Assembly (NCBI GenBank): GCA_030680795.1
Contig: JAUXUL010000012.1
Location: 1-64,000 of the forward strand
Source: Anaerolineales bacterium
GTDB taxonomy: Bacteria; Chloroflexota; Anaerolineae; Anaerolineales; Villigracilaceae
Direction of reading: 5' to 3'
Length of the DNA stretch: 64,000 nucleotides
Of the stretch, positions 33,662 through 42,734 are shown in pieces (position 1 is the stretch's first letter; the number at the start of each line of letters is the position of its first letter). The notes under the pieces are model-generated. The model was not told the DNA's origin, made no database searches, and saw nothing but the letters and a program-made list of their open reading frames with translations. The translations under genes were made by a program, and so were the position numbers.

Positions 33662-35024
33662 ACGCTGCCACAGTCTGGCCATATAGCTGGTGTCTGAGAA
33701 AATCAATATCTTTTTGCACACGGCCATCGCCATTTCTGATCTGTTCTTTTATCTTTTCAATAGCTGACATGACCGTCGAATGATCCCGACCGCCCAAGAC
33801 TTCACCGATTTGAGGAAAAGAGATTTTAGCATCTTCGCGCAGTAAATACATTGCGATTTGACGAGGATGAGCTACATCTCTTGTACGGTCGCGGCTTAAT
33901 AGTTTTTCAACAGTGAGGTTAAATTTGCGGGCAACAATATCCACTACGCGGGCAGGTTCAACATCACCGCGCAAAGGTAAAAGGTCAGACAAAGCCATTT
34001 CCACGAGGCTGGGTGTGAGGGCAGAGCCGCTTAGGTCTGCAAAGGCAATGATTCGATTCAAGGCGCCTTCAAGTTCACGGATATTGGATTGCACTTGTTT
34101 AGCAATACTTTCAAGGATCTCATCGGAAATATGCCGCCCAGTGCGTTCAGCCTTGGAGCGCAGGATGGCAAGGCGGGTTTCAAAATCGGGAGCTTGAATA
34201 TCAGCGCTTAAGCCCCACTCGAAGCGGGAGCGCAGACGTTCTTCCAGGGTGATGAGGGATTTGGGAGGACGATCAGACGAAACGATGATCTGCTTATCCT
34301 GTCCATGCAGGGTGTTGAAGGTGTGAAAAAACTCTTCCTGCGTGGATTCCTTGCCTGCGATGAATTGGATATCGTCTACGAGCAAGACATCTGCAGAGCG
34401 ATATTTCTCGCGGAAAGCCTGGGTGGTGTGGGTACGAATGGCGGTGATCATGTCATTCGTGAATTCTTCGGAGGAAACGTATAAAACATTCAGTCCGCTG
34501 GCGTGACAGGCATTTCCGATGGCGTGTAATAAATGCGTTTTGCCGAGTCCCACACCGCCGTAGAGGAAAAGTGGGTTGTAGGCGCGGGCTGGCTTCTCTG
34601 CGACGGCTTGGCAGGCCGCGTGAGCAAGGCGGTTGCCAGAACCAACCACATAGGTGTCAAATGTATAACGTGGATTGAGGCTCACATGGCGCGGTTTTGG
34701 CTCGGGGGGCGTTATTTCAATGGAAGAGGCATCACGCTCTGCGTCAGGGTCGGACGCGAAGCGTGATGCGCTTTCGTCAGATTGAGAGACAACGAACTTA
34801 ACCGAGACGTTTGAATTAAGGATTTCGATCAGTAAGCGGCTGACATTGGTCGCAAGGCGGTTTTCGAGCCAGTCACGCGCGTAGGCATTGCGGACGCCAA
34901 TGGTTATGATGCCATTCTCGTAAGCCAGGGGACGCGTATCGCGCACCCATGTGTCGAAGGATGCGCGGGGCATTTCCATTTGAAGTTGTGCGAGTACTGA
35001 TTGCCAAGCCTGCTCTGTGTTCAT
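33660..35024 (-). CDS. dnaA: Chromosomal replication initiator DnaA
   Basis: A full-length initiator ATPase that opens oriC. Domain I is at residues 3-80 (AWQSVLAQLQMEMPRASFDTW cut to FDTWVRDTRP). The AAA+ domain has Walker A GGVGLGKTHLLHAIGN, Walker B VLLVDDIQFIAGKE, sensor I IVSSDRPPKSL and the arginine-finger region RLRSRFEWG. Domain IV ends with the DNA-binding signature RDVAHPRQIAMYLLRE and GGRDHSTVMSA. I prefer the second of two close ATGs because it has GAGG 7 nt upstream. dnaN and recF are not adjacent. Confidence 0.97.
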   Translation of the reverse strand: MNTEQAWQSVLAQLQMEMPRASFDTWVRDTRPLAYENGIITIGVRNAYARDWLENRLATNVSRLLIEILNSNVSVKFVVSQSDESASRFASDPDAERDASSIEITPPEPKPRHVSLNPRYTFDTYVVGSGNRLAHAACQAVAEKPARAYNPLFLYGGVGLGKTHLLHAIGNACHASGLNVLYVSSEEFTNDMITAIRTHTTQAFREKYRSADVLLVDDIQFIAGKESTQEEFFHTFNTLHGQDKQIIVSSDRPPKSLITLEERLRSRFEWGLSADIQAPDFETRLAILRSKAERTGRHISDEILESIAKQVQSNIRELEGALNRIIAFADLSGSALTPSLVEMALSDLLPLRGDVEPARVVDIVARKFNLTVEKLLSRDRTRDVAHPRQIAMYLLREDAKISFPQIGEVLGGRDHSTVMSAIEKIKEQIRNGDGRVQKDIDFLRHQLYGQTVAA

Positions 35025-35499
35025 AAGCATTCCTCAACGTGATATATCGTGTATTTTAGAGTGTACTGAACTAGCCCGCCTAAATTGCGGCTTAGTAATA
35101 GAGTTGAACAGGTTTTCTTGTAAAGTTTCTTACAGGGATATCGGATGCATGGGGCAGGCATCCTTTATATCAGCGTGCATACATTCTAGCAGATACTTTG
35201 AAATGATAACAGGCGTTAGACCTACGTTTAGTTAAAAAGATGTGTTATTTTAAGGTTGGTTGATGTTAAAGAATCATCTCGCATTCAATCGTAATCACGT
35301 TTCCGATTAGAACAGGCGTTTCAGCCAGTAACACCCACATACACCCACTTGCCCCCCATATATGGGCATCAAGGACAATTTATTGGACTGGAGGGTATAT
35401 CTATCTTAAAAAACCGTGATGGTAAACTTATTTGTTTCACTGTTAATGAGACACGGGTTCCTGTGATTCATTTTGCAATAAAACACTGATTCGATTGAT
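35025..35499. other. Region upstream of dnaA, no origin seen
   Basis: About 475 bp, moderately AT-rich, with no gene. A search by eye for TTATCCACA-type DnaA boxes on either strand found none, so I do not call oriC here. It holds the dnaA promoter region and the 3' flank of the histidine kinase gene. Confidence 0.5.
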
Positions 35500-37173
35500 T
35501 TAGTGTTTTATGGTTCGAGGCACCCACACAAGTATGGTTGTTCCATCTTCAGATGTTGATGAAATATCAATATCACCACCGACTGCATGTGCGCGTGTTT
35601 GCATGTTTGCGAGTCCATGGCCGATGGATGCCTGCATCTTATCAGGATCAAAGCCGTTCCCATTATCTTTGACCTCCAATAAAGCGCGTTCATCGGTCAT
35701 CCACACCGCCACCTGCACATTTTTTGCCTTGGCATGTTTGGCGACATTGGCTAATGCTTCCTGACAAATATGAAATAAGGCCAATGACTGTGCCTGTGGA
35801 AGGTCTTTTAGCTCATCTTGACCTGTAAAGTTCACATTAGAAAAAGTATTGGCGTGATATTCAGCGATCAGGCGTTTTATGCCGCTCAATAAGCCTTCGT
35901 TGCCAAGTTGACGCGGCTTGAGATCGAGGATATAGGCGCGGATATCACGAATCGCCTGATTTAATCCATCAATTGCCTGGTGAATTCGTTCTTTGGCGGC
36001 TTCAGCATCTTCATTCAACGTGAGTTTTGCTCCTTCAAGCGCCAACCCCACTCCATAAATGGACTGGATGATGCCATCATGCAAGTCCATTCCGATGCGA
36101 TCGCGTTCTTCCAGTACAGCCAATCGGCGCGCATTGGAATGTAAACGGGCGTTTTCAATCGCAAGCCCGGCCCAGGCGCCCACGGCAATGAGCATTTGGA
36201 TGTTTCTTTCATCCAACGGCTCGGGCGCGCGAGTGGCAACACTCAGTACACCCATAAGATTTTCGCCTGCCAGCAAGGGAATACATGCAATTTGCTGAAA
36301 CCCAGCTTCAACAACAGCATCACGCTTAAAGTTTGTATCATTTGCCAAATGCATGCTGACCATTGATTTGCGTGTCTGAGCTACAATTCCTGGATACCCC
36401 TCCCCTACGTGAAAAATATTACGCGTCCAAAATGCCTCGGCGGCTTGCCCACGATGCAAAACCATACGGAGCGTGGTCTTGTCTTCTTCCAATAGAAAGA
36501 TATCGCCCGCTTCCACCTTCATGTAGTTCATCACAAGCCCGAGGGTCTTGTTAAGAATCTCGTCGAGTTCCAGGCTGGAGGTCAGGGTGGATGCGATGCC
36601 GTTGAGCAGTCCCATATCCACGTTGCGGCGTGTCAACGCGAGGTCGCGTTCTTTCATCTGCTCATATAACCGCGCGTTCGTGATGGCAGTGGCGGCATAC
36701 GTGGCAAGCATTTGAATGATCATCTCGTCGTCCGCGTCAAACTCGGACGCGCCTTTTTTTTCAGTAAGATAGATCTGCCCCAACTGTTTATCCCCTGAGC
36801 GGATTGGAACACCCAGAAACGAAACCATCTTTGGATGATGTGCGGGGAAGCCCACTGAGCGCGGATGCTCCGAGATCACCGGAATACGCAATGGATATTT
36901 GGCATCCATTAATTCCCCGAGCAAACCAAGGCCCACAGGCGGGTGAGCAATTTTTTTGACCTGAGCGTCTGTCATGCCAACAGAAACAAATTGCTTGAGC
37001 TTTCCTTCATCATCCAACACCCCCAACGCGGCGTAACGCGCATCCGCCTGCTCGCAAGCTGTGGATGCAATTCGTTCGAGCAGCGTTTCAAGCGAAACAT
37101 CCTTCACCAATTCCAAACTGGCGCGATGAAGCGCAAATAATCGTTCCTGCAATTGTTCACGAGTAAGAAGCAT
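35500..37173 (-). CDS. GAF-domain sensor histidine kinase, NarL/DesK class
   Basis: A soluble two-component kinase of 557 residues with no transmembrane segment. GAF 1 covers about residues 15-165 (DARYAALGVLDDEG, FLGVPIRSGDKQLGQIYL) and GAF 2 about 190-340 (LLNGIASTLTSSLELDEIL, FQQIACIPLLAGENLMGVL). HisKA_3 follows with the phospho-acceptor in DRIGMDLHDGIIQSIYGVG. A HATPase_c domain carries ANVAKHAKAKNVQV (N-box), LEVKDNGNGFDP (G1) and GHGLANMQTRAHAVGG (G2). No response regulator gene is adjacent. TATAAT lies 6 nt before the ATG. Confidence 0.93.
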   Translation of the reverse strand: MLLTREQLQERLFALHRASLELVKDVSLETLLERIASTACEQADARYAALGVLDDEGKLKQFVSVGMTDAQVKKIAHPPVGLGLLGELMDAKYPLRIPVISEHPRSVGFPAHHPKMVSFLGVPIRSGDKQLGQIYLTEKKGASEFDADDEMIIQMLATYAATAITNARLYEQMKERDLALTRRNVDMGLLNGIASTLTSSLELDEILNKTLGLVMNYMKVEAGDIFLLEEDKTTLRMVLHRGQAAEAFWTRNIFHVGEGYPGIVAQTRKSMVSMHLANDTNFKRDAVVEAGFQQIACIPLLAGENLMGVLSVATRAPEPLDERNIQMLIAVGAWAGLAIENARLHSNARRLAVLEERDRIGMDLHDGIIQSIYGVGLALEGAKLTLNEDAEAAKERIHQAIDGLNQAIRDIRAYILDLKPRQLGNEGLLSGIKRLIAEYHANTFSNVNFTGQDELKDLPQAQSLALFHICQEALANVAKHAKAKNVQVAVWMTDERALLEVKDNGNGFDPDKMQASIGHGLANMQTRAHAVGGDIDISSTSEDGTTILVWVPRTIKH

Positions 37174-37185
37174 ACAGACATTATA
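37174..37185 (-). promoter_or_regulatory. TATAAT box with leaderless start of histidine kinase gene
   Basis: On the minus strand TATAAT is followed by GTCTGT and the ATG, a 6-nt gap. There is no room for a ribosome binding site. Confidence 0.45.
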
Positions 37186-37206
37186 ATCAATTCTCTACGA
37201 TGCATC

Positions 37207-37306
37207 CGTCATTGCGAGGGCATTCTTGTTCTTGCCCGAAGCAATCCCACAACGACACGGAGATTGCTTCGCCGCCAAAGTACAAGAACAGCGTCTCGCA
37301 ATGACG
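37207..37306. repeat. GTCATTGCGAGG palindromic element, copy A1
   Basis: About 100 bp with outer arms CGTCATTGCGAG and CTCGCAATGACG and inner arms GAAGCAATCCC and GGAGATTGCTTCG. It forms a long imperfect hairpin between the kinase gene and mvaA. Further copies are at 42572, 50998, 56357 and 62222. Confidence 0.85.
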
Positions 37307-37358
37307 AAACCTTGATAGCATTTGAAAGAAAGCCAAACCTATACTTGGGACAATAAAA

Positions 37359-38657
37359 ATGACAAATTCGCGCATCCCTGGGTTTTATAACCTGACTATC
37401 GAAGAACGCCGTGCCAAACTAACGGAAGTTTCGCAGCAGATTCCCGAAGACCTGCTCCCGTTTACAACAGGCGGACTCTCCTCTGAATCAGCCGACCACA
37501 TGATCGAGAACGTGATCGGTATGTATGCACTTCCCGTAGGCATCGGCTTGAACTTCATGGTCAATGGACGCGATGTACTCATTCCCTTTGTAATAGAAGA
37601 ACCATCGGTTGTAGCGGGCGCATCGTTCATGGCAAAACTCGCCCGCGCAGGCGGCGGATTCACAGCCACCACCACTGAGCCGTTGATGATCGGACAAATG
37701 CAGCTCATCAACGTGGTCAACATGAATGAAGCGCGGCTAAAGATCTATGAACATAAAGCCGAGTTACTCGCCATCGCAGATGCAATTGACCCCATCCTGA
37801 AAAAATTCGGCGGCGGCGCACGTGACCTCGAAGTCCGCATGATCGAAGACTCCCCCATTGGCCCGTTCATCGTCATTCATCTTATTTATGATGTGCGCGA
37901 TGCCATGGGCGCGAACGCGGTCAACACGGCCTGTGAAAAACTCGCCCCGCAAATTGAAGCCATCACGGGCGGAAAAGTTCATCTTCGTATTTTGTCCAAC
38001 CTGGCGGATCGCAGAATTGCCCGAGCGCGCTGTACAATTTCAGTAAGTGAATTGACCATCGGATTTGAATCCTTCAAAGGTGAGACCGTGCGCGACGGCA
38101 TTATCGCCGCCTGGGCTTTCGCCGCGACAGATCCATATCGCGCCGCGACCCATAACAAAGGCATCATGAACGGCGTGGATGCGGTTGTCATCGCCACTGG
38201 CAACGACTGGCGCGCCATCGAAGCGGGCGCTCATGCGTATGCGGCTCGTTCTGGCAAATACACTTCACTATCCACCTGGGGCAAGGACAAGGACGGCAAC
38301 CTCGTCGGCACGCTCGAAATGCCGATGGCAGTGGGAATCGTTGGCGGGGCAACCAGAGTCCACCCAGCTGCACAAGCCGCAGTTAAGTTAATGGGCGTGA
38401 AGACTGCATCCGAATTAGCAGAAATCATCGTTTCCGTTGGACTCGCCCAAAACATGGCCGCCCTGCGCGCCCTCGCCACCGAAGGTATCCAACGCGGGCA
38501 CATGTCCCTGCACGCCCGGCAGGTCGCCATCGCCGCGGGGGCGAGTGGCGAGATGATCGAGAAAGTCGCCGCGCAAATGGTGGCGGAGAAGATCGTGAGA
38601 AGTGATCGTGCGGAAGAGTTGGTAAAAGAGTACACGGGTAGACAGATAAACAAGTAG
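37359..38657 (+). CDS. mvaA: HMG-CoA reductase, degradative-type (class II)
   Basis: It interconverts HMG-CoA and mevalonate; in bacteria of this group the class II enzyme serves mevalonate biosynthesis. Class II signatures are ENVIGMYALPVGIGLNF (substrate contact, catalytic Glu), ATTTEPLMIG, DPYRAATHNKGIMNGVDAV (catalytic Lys region), and LEMPMAVGIVGGATRVHP. Length is 432 residues. The last nine residues (EYTGRQINK) and the stop codon lie inside a dispersed short-unit repeat and are probably not original. HMG-CoA synthase and a thiolase homologue follow after a 2.8-kb interruption. Confidence 0.93.
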   Translation: MTNSRIPGFYNLTIEERRAKLTEVSQQIPEDLLPFTTGGLSSESADHMIENVIGMYALPVGIGLNFMVNGRDVLIPFVIEEPSVVAGASFMAKLARAGGGFTATTTEPLMIGQMQLINVVNMNEARLKIYEHKAELLAIADAIDPILKKFGGGARDLEVRMIEDSPIGPFIVIHLIYDVRDAMGANAVNTACEKLAPQIEAITGGKVHLRILSNLADRRIARARCTISVSELTIGFESFKGETVRDGIIAAWAFAATDPYRAATHNKGIMNGVDAVVIATGNDWRAIEAGAHAYAARSGKYTSLSTWGKDKDGNLVGTLEMPMAVGIVGGATRVHPAAQAAVKLMGVKTASELAEIIVSVGLAQNMAALRALATEGIQRGHMSLHARQVAIAAGASGEMIEKVAAQMVAEKIVRSDRAEELVKEYTGRQINK

Positions 38658-38668
38658 AAAGGTAGACA
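38632..38668 (+). repeat. Short-unit dispersed repeat, copy 3
   Basis: GTACACGGGTAGACAGATAA then ACAAGTAGAAAGGTAGAC has the same unit pattern as at 22978-23016. It encodes the C-terminus of mvaA and supplies its TAG stop. Confidence 0.6.
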
Positions 38669-38707
38669 AATTCCTGTGGCTTATAATATCAACGTAAAGG
38701 ATGTGCA

Positions 38708-38938
38708 ATGCAAACTGCAAAACTCTTTCAAAATGGTAAAAGCCAAGCGGTACGCCTTCCAAAAGAATTTCGCTTTGGAAGTGATTGCGTCTATATCAAG
38801 CGGGTAGGCCTTGCAGTTGTGCTCCTTCCTTATCAAATGCCTTGGGAAACCTTGCTGGATAGTCTCTCGCTTTTTTCAACAGATTTTATGAATGAGCGCA
38901 TTCAACCACCCGCGCAAAATCGTAACACCCAGACCTGA
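38708..38938 (+). CDS. VapB-like AbrB-fold antitoxin, orphan
   Basis: The first 50 residues are a standard VapB/SpoVT-AbrB domain (AKLFQNGKSQAVRLPKEFRF, then YIKRVGLAVVLLP), which normally binds DNA and neutralises a PIN-domain VapC toxin. No toxin frame follows. The last codons and the TGA stop lie within a CCTGACA...TGTCAGG repeat, so the 3' part and the toxin gene were probably lost. TATAAT at 38682-38687 and AAAGG before the ATG suggest it is still expressed. Confidence 0.75.
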   Translation: MQTAKLFQNGKSQAVRLPKEFRFGSDCVYIKRVGLAVVLLPYQMPWETLLDSLSLFSTDFMNERIQPPAQNRNTQT

Positions 38939-39026
38939 CATGTCTCACCCGCGCCGTTGCCAACCTCAACCCTCGCGTGGACACAAGTCACGATTAACCA
39001 ACTCCTCGCAGAGACATGTCAGGTCT
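38931..39026. repeat. CCTGACATGTCTC inverted repeat, copy B1
   Basis: AGACCTGACATGTCTC and GAGACATGTCAGGTCT are 16-bp inverted arms separated by about 64 bp. A shorter relative lies at 51749-51792. The vapB stop codon is in the left arm. Confidence 0.7.
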
Positions 39027-39256
39027 TTCAGGCAGCAGGCACGGGCGGGATAAATCCCTCCCTCAGTTCATGTAAGTCGGCTAAAAGCCGACTCGCTCGT
39101 CAGCCCTAGGCGCCGTGTTGAGCTTGTCGAAACAGTTTCCACGTACTGAGGCAGGACTTTAGTCCGCACCGAGCAGGCAGGATTGACATCAGCGTTTTGG
39201 TAAGTGTAAAACAGAAAAATCTACCTTCAAAATATAAAAATACGGATAGGTAAAAC
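39027..39256. other. Repeat-rich gap before the AT-rich island
   Basis: It contains a hairpin AGTCGGCT-AAA-AGCCGACT near 39067-39086, a TTGAGCTTGTCGAAAC repeat and a sharp rise in A+T content from about 39190. No gene is seen. It marks the left boundary of the inserted three-gene island. Confidence 0.5.
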
Positions 39257-40054
39257 ATGGAAAACATCAATATATGGCCATTCATCCTTATTATTACCAT
39301 CGTATTATTTTTTGTGATGGCTATGGCATTGACTATTGGTTATTTCTGGGCATTGTCAAAAACAAAATCCGCTCTATTAAAACAAAATGAAGCTGTTTTC
39401 AAACAAGCACAAGAACAATTGCAAAGTTGGAAAGACCAAGATCTAATTTCGATAAAACAGCAAATTTATGACGCAGCAAAAGGTCAGACAATTCAAGAAA
39501 TGCAAGAACAAGTCCAGAAATGGCAACAAAATGAACTTCAACAAATTAAACAACAAATGTTTGAAGCATTACGCGGCCAGGCAATACGCGAAGCACAGGA
39601 ACAACTTGTAAAATGGAGAAGCGGAGAGTTGGAAAATTCAAAACGCCAAATTTGGGATGTACTTAGCAAAGAAGCGACTAATACGTTGGAACAATGGAAA
39701 GTGGAAACCGAAAAAGAAATTAGAAAAGACGCAATTGATAAAAGCCAGTCTGTAACCATGGGAAAAATGACCGAACACATGGTTCCTTATTTACCTGGAT
39801 TCGGGTTCAACCCCACGGATGCTCGTTTTATTGGAAGCCCAATTGATTTAGTGGTATTTGATGGCTTGGGCGATGGCGACATAAGGAAAATTGTATTTGT
39901 AGAAATAAAAACTGGCGTATCAACTTTATCAACTAGAGAGAGAATAGTTAGAGATGCCATTATTGCAGGAAAAATTGAATGGATGGAAGTTAAGGTCAAC
40001 TTGGAAAATCCAGATATTGTTCGTGAAGTTAAGTCTAGGAAAAGATTGGGGTAA
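39257..40054 (+). CDS. Membrane-anchored Holliday-junction-resolvase-like endonuclease
   Basis: A 265-residue protein with one N-terminal transmembrane helix (about residues 8-30), then three tandem 31-residue helical repeats (52-82, 83-113, 114-144, each starting QEQ), then a C-terminal nuclease domain (about 168-262). That domain fits the endonuclease family related to archaeal Hjc: GKMTEHMVPYLPGFGF, ARFIGSPIDLVVFDG, VFVEIKTG, with Glu173, Asp197, Glu216 and Lys218 as likely PD-(D/E)XK residues. It opens an AT-rich three-gene run. A nucleic-acid role at the membrane, possibly defence or uptake, is inference. Confidence 0.7.
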   Translation: MENINIWPFILIITIVLFFVMAMALTIGYFWALSKTKSALLKQNEAVFKQAQEQLQSWKDQDLISIKQQIYDAAKGQTIQEMQEQVQKWQQNELQQIKQQMFEALRGQAIREAQEQLVKWRSGELENSKRQIWDVLSKEATNTLEQWKVETEKEIRKDAIDKSQSVTMGKMTEHMVPYLPGFGFNPTDARFIGSPIDLVVFDGLGDGDIRKIVFVEIKTGVSTLSTRERIVRDAIIAGKIEWMEVKVNLENPDIVREVKSRKRLG

Positions 40055-40062
40055 GTATTATT

Positions 40063-40470
40063 ATGGGAAAGAAACATGGAAAGCCATTAAAAAGAGAAGA
40101 TGGCGAAAATATACTAAAATTATTCAAATCCAAACCTGAATGGGAGCCTACAGAAGTTCCTTGGGATTCAATAAGAGGACTTGCGCTTGCGCGTCGAGAA
40201 GACACACTCGCAATTTGGATAAGTGGTTCAACAAGTAACTCACAATTAGCACAAGGTGTAAATGCAATAGCGGGTATTGATGTCTTGACTATTGAAACGA
40301 ACCCAAATATCCAGAAGAATGAATCTCCTGGTAATGCGTACCACTATATTCTTAAAAAAATTAACAATAAGGATTTCCCATTTTTGCTACTCGGTCCATT
40401 TGATGAGGGCACAATAATTCCACATTGGTTCGACGACAAAGATTTAGATGTTTACAAAAACATGGAATAA
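40063..40470 (+). CDS. Hypothetical protein of AT-rich island
   Basis: A 135-residue soluble protein starting MGKKHGKPLKREDGENI, 8 bp after the nuclease gene. It is slightly basic at the start and acidic at the end (FDDKDLDVYKN). IRGLALARREDTLAIWISG and YHYILKKINNKDF look like ordinary alpha/beta segments; no motif is recognised. The composition is AT-rich, like its two neighbours. Possibly a partner of the nuclease because of tight spacing. Confidence 0.5.
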   Translation: MGKKHGKPLKREDGENILKLFKSKPEWEPTEVPWDSIRGLALARREDTLAIWISGSTSNSQLAQGVNAIAGIDVLTIETNPNIQKNESPGNAYHYILKKINNKDFPFLLLGPFDEGTIIPHWFDDKDLDVYKNME

Positions 40471-40503
40471 TGAAGAGAATATGAAAGTACAGGATACCTC
40501 TCA

Positions 40504-41466
40504 GTGGCTAAATTAATTGCTCTTCAATCCGCATATAATGAAACAATTTCTGATGCTTGGCACAACGATTTTTCTAATCTTAAGCAAAAATCATTGCTGT
40601 TTAATCAAGTTGGGATTTTCAGACTGAGCAATTTCTACAAACTATTAAAAGAGGCTTCTATCCCTTTTGAAAAAATAAATCCGAACATTCCAAGCAAAGT
40701 AGAAACCATAATTGCAGAACTAGAATGGCTAAAGCAATTGGGTGTTATTTTTGAGTTAACTCTCGAAGCTGAGTTTAACGATAAGCGAATCACCATTCCT
40801 GCTGAAAAACAAAAAGATGCAGAAAATCTACTCAGTAAAATAGCAGAAATTCAGGAAGCAATAACGACAAAAACAAATAATGATCCACACAAAATGCAGT
40901 TAATTAACGAGCAATATTCTGCAATTCTTCGATTAATGTCAATAATCATGGAAATAACAAAGGGTGTTACCGTGGTTACAACAACCCCTTACACAGATTA
41001 CGTTTGGGAATTTCCGAATGTACAAAAAAGTAGTGTTGCACAAATTGTCATCAGCAAATTACCTTTGCCAAACAATGGGACTCCTTGGGAACAAATAATT
41101 GATTATCGAAACGATTCAGAGAATCAAAAAAATCTTCTAAACTTAAGAAGATGGATTAGAAAAATTTCAACTGAAGACCTTGCGCTACCAGAAATAGAAG
41201 AAGAACTTGAATGGTTAATGAACGAATTTCAATCGCATATGAATCTTCATAAGATGAAAGCAAATACAGAGACATTGGAAGTAATGGTAAAAGCGCCACT
41301 TGAAGTAATTGAGAATTTAGTGAAACTAAAACTATCAAAAATTCCAGAACCATTATTTGCTTTAAAGAAACGACAAATAAATTTATTGGAAGCTGAGTTA
41401 AATGCTCCAGGCAGAGAAATGGCTTATATAATCAAAACTAGAGATGCTTTTCAATCTCAAGAATAA
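40504..41466 (+). CDS. Hypothetical alpha-helical protein of AT-rich island
   Basis: A 320-residue, mostly helical, charged protein beginning at GTG. Segments such as LNLRRWIRKISTEDLALPEI, EIEEELEWLMNEFQSHMNLH and ALKKRQINLLEAELNAPGRE indicate long helices; the last one resembles a conserved end segment seen in uncharacterised bacterial families. No membrane segment, catalytic motif or cysteine pair is evident. It is the last gene of the AT-rich run, ending 18 bp before HMG-CoA synthase. Confidence 0.5.
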   Translation: MAKLIALQSAYNETISDAWHNDFSNLKQKSLLFNQVGIFRLSNFYKLLKEASIPFEKINPNIPSKVETIIAELEWLKQLGVIFELTLEAEFNDKRITIPAEKQKDAENLLSKIAEIQEAITTKTNNDPHKMQLINEQYSAILRLMSIIMEITKGVTVVTTTPYTDYVWEFPNVQKSSVAQIVISKLPLPNNGTPWEQIIDYRNDSENQKNLLNLRRWIRKISTEDLALPEIEEELEWLMNEFQSHMNLHKMKANTETLEVMVKAPLEVIENLVKLKLSKIPEPLFALKKRQINLLEAELNAPGREMAYIIKTRDAFQSQE

Positions 41467-41484
41467 CCTAAAAAAGGTTCATAA

Positions 41485-42564
41485 ATGACACTCCCACAAC
41501 CTCACTCCCCCACCCTCCTCAAACCCGTCAAACCCGTCGGCATCATCGGCTACGGCGCGTATGTGCCGCGCTATCGTCTGCCCGCGAAGGAAGTCGCGCG
41601 CATATGGACAGGCGGCAAAGGCGGACTTCCCATCAAAGAGAAAGCAGTGCCTGGGCTTGATGAAGACGTTATCACCATGTCCATTGAAGCGGCGCGCAAT
41701 GCCATGCTCCGCGCTCAAATTGACCCGACAGAACTGCGGGCGGTCTGGGTCGGCTCTGAGTCGCATCCGTATGCGGTAAAACCAACTTCCACCCTGGTCG
41801 CGGAAGCGATTGGCGCAATCCCCAACACGCAAGGCGCGGATTTTGAGTTCGCCTGTAAAGCGGGTACCGAAGCGATGGTCGCTGCGATGGGATTGGTCGG
41901 TTCAGGCATGGGACATTACGCCATGGCCATCGGCATGGACACCGCGCAAGGCAAGCCAGGCGACGCGCTTGAATACACCTCGGGCGCGGGCGGCGGCGCA
42001 TATATCGTCGGCCCCGCCGAAGAGTCGCTGGCGATCATCAACGCCTCGTATTCCTACGTCACCGACACGCCCGATTTCTGGCGGCGCGAATATCAAAAAT
42101 ACCCCGAACACGGCATGCGTTTCACGGGCGAACCTGCCTACTTCAAGCACATCACCGAAGCCGCAACACATTTGATGGAAGCCAGCGGCATAACCGCCAA
42201 AGATTACAAGTGGGCGGTCTTCCATCAACCGAATACAAAATTCCCCCAGCGTGTCGCGGGTCAACTCGGATTTTCCGCCGAGCAGATCGCGCCTGGGCTT
42301 TTAGTCCACACGATTGGAAATACATACGCGGGCGCGGCCATGATCGGACTCACTGCGACTCTCGACATCGCCCAACCCGGCGATCGGATTCTGTGCGTCT
42401 CTTTCGGAAGTGGAGCTGGTTCCGACGCCTTCGACATTCTCGTCACTGACAAGGTCACCGCGCGCCAGGGTCTGGCGCTGAAGACACAAGATTACATCGC
42501 CAGACGCAGTGAAATAGATTATGCAACGTATGTGAGATTCCGCGGAAAGTTGCAAATGAAATAA
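41485..42564 (+). CDS. Hydroxymethylglutaryl-CoA synthase, archaeal type
   Basis: It condenses acetoacetyl-CoA with acetyl-CoA to HMG-CoA, the first committed mevalonate step. The archaeal-type enzyme (359 residues) shows [32 protein letters not shown] (catalytic Glu region), [19 protein letters not shown] (nucleophile Cys about residue 114) and [16 protein letters not shown] (catalytic His). The thiolase homologue is 170 bp downstream, the reductase upstream and the DUF35 gene about 7 kb away. In archaea the thiolase, HMGS and DUF35 proteins form one complex. Confidence 0.93.
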   Translation: MTLPQPHSPTLLKPVKPVGIIGYGAYVPRYRLPAKEVARIWTGGKGGLPIKEKAVPGLDEDVITMSIEAARNAMLRAQIDPTELRAVWVGSESHPYAVKPTSTLVAEAIGAIPNTQGADFEFACKAGTEAMVAAMGLVGSGMGHYAMAIGMDTAQGKPGDALEYTSGAGGGAYIVGPAEESLAIINASYSYVTDTPDFWRREYQKYPEHGMRFTGEPAYFKHITEAATHLMEASGITAKDYKWAVFHQPNTKFPQRVAGQLGFSAEQIAPGLLVHTIGNTYAGAAMIGLTATLDIAQPGDRILCVSFGSGAGSDAFDILVTDKVTARQGLALKTQDYIARRSEIDYATYVRFRGKLQMK

Positions 42565-42571
42565 AAAATAA

Positions 42572-42719
42572 ATGTCGTTGCGAGGAGGGTTGAGTAGGCG
42601 GTGTTCGTCCGCCGTATCGAAACCCGACGAAGCAATCCCCGGTTAAACGGAATGAATCCTTCGATGAGATTTATTCGCGAAAAAGGAGATTGCATCGCAA
42701 AGTGCGCTCACAACGACAT
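42572..42719. repeat. GTCGTTGCGAGG palindromic element, copy A2 (expanded)
   Basis: Outer arms ATGTCGTTGCGAGG and CAACGACAT enclose inner arms GACGAAGCAATCCC and GGAGATTGCATCG. It is longer than the other copies because about 40 bp are added in the centre. It separates HMG-CoA synthase from the thiolase homologue. Confidence 0.75.
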
Positions 42720-42734
42720 GAACATGGAGAACTC

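Noticed and set aside
35025-35499. Possible chromosomal origin upstream of dnaA
   Set aside because: No DnaA-box cluster (TTATCCACA-like) and no dnaN next to dnaA; only moderate AT richness.
39118-39133. TTGAGCTTGTCGAAAC string as an integrase attachment site
   Set aside because: It is one of the common dispersed repeat strings and no integrase gene is near.
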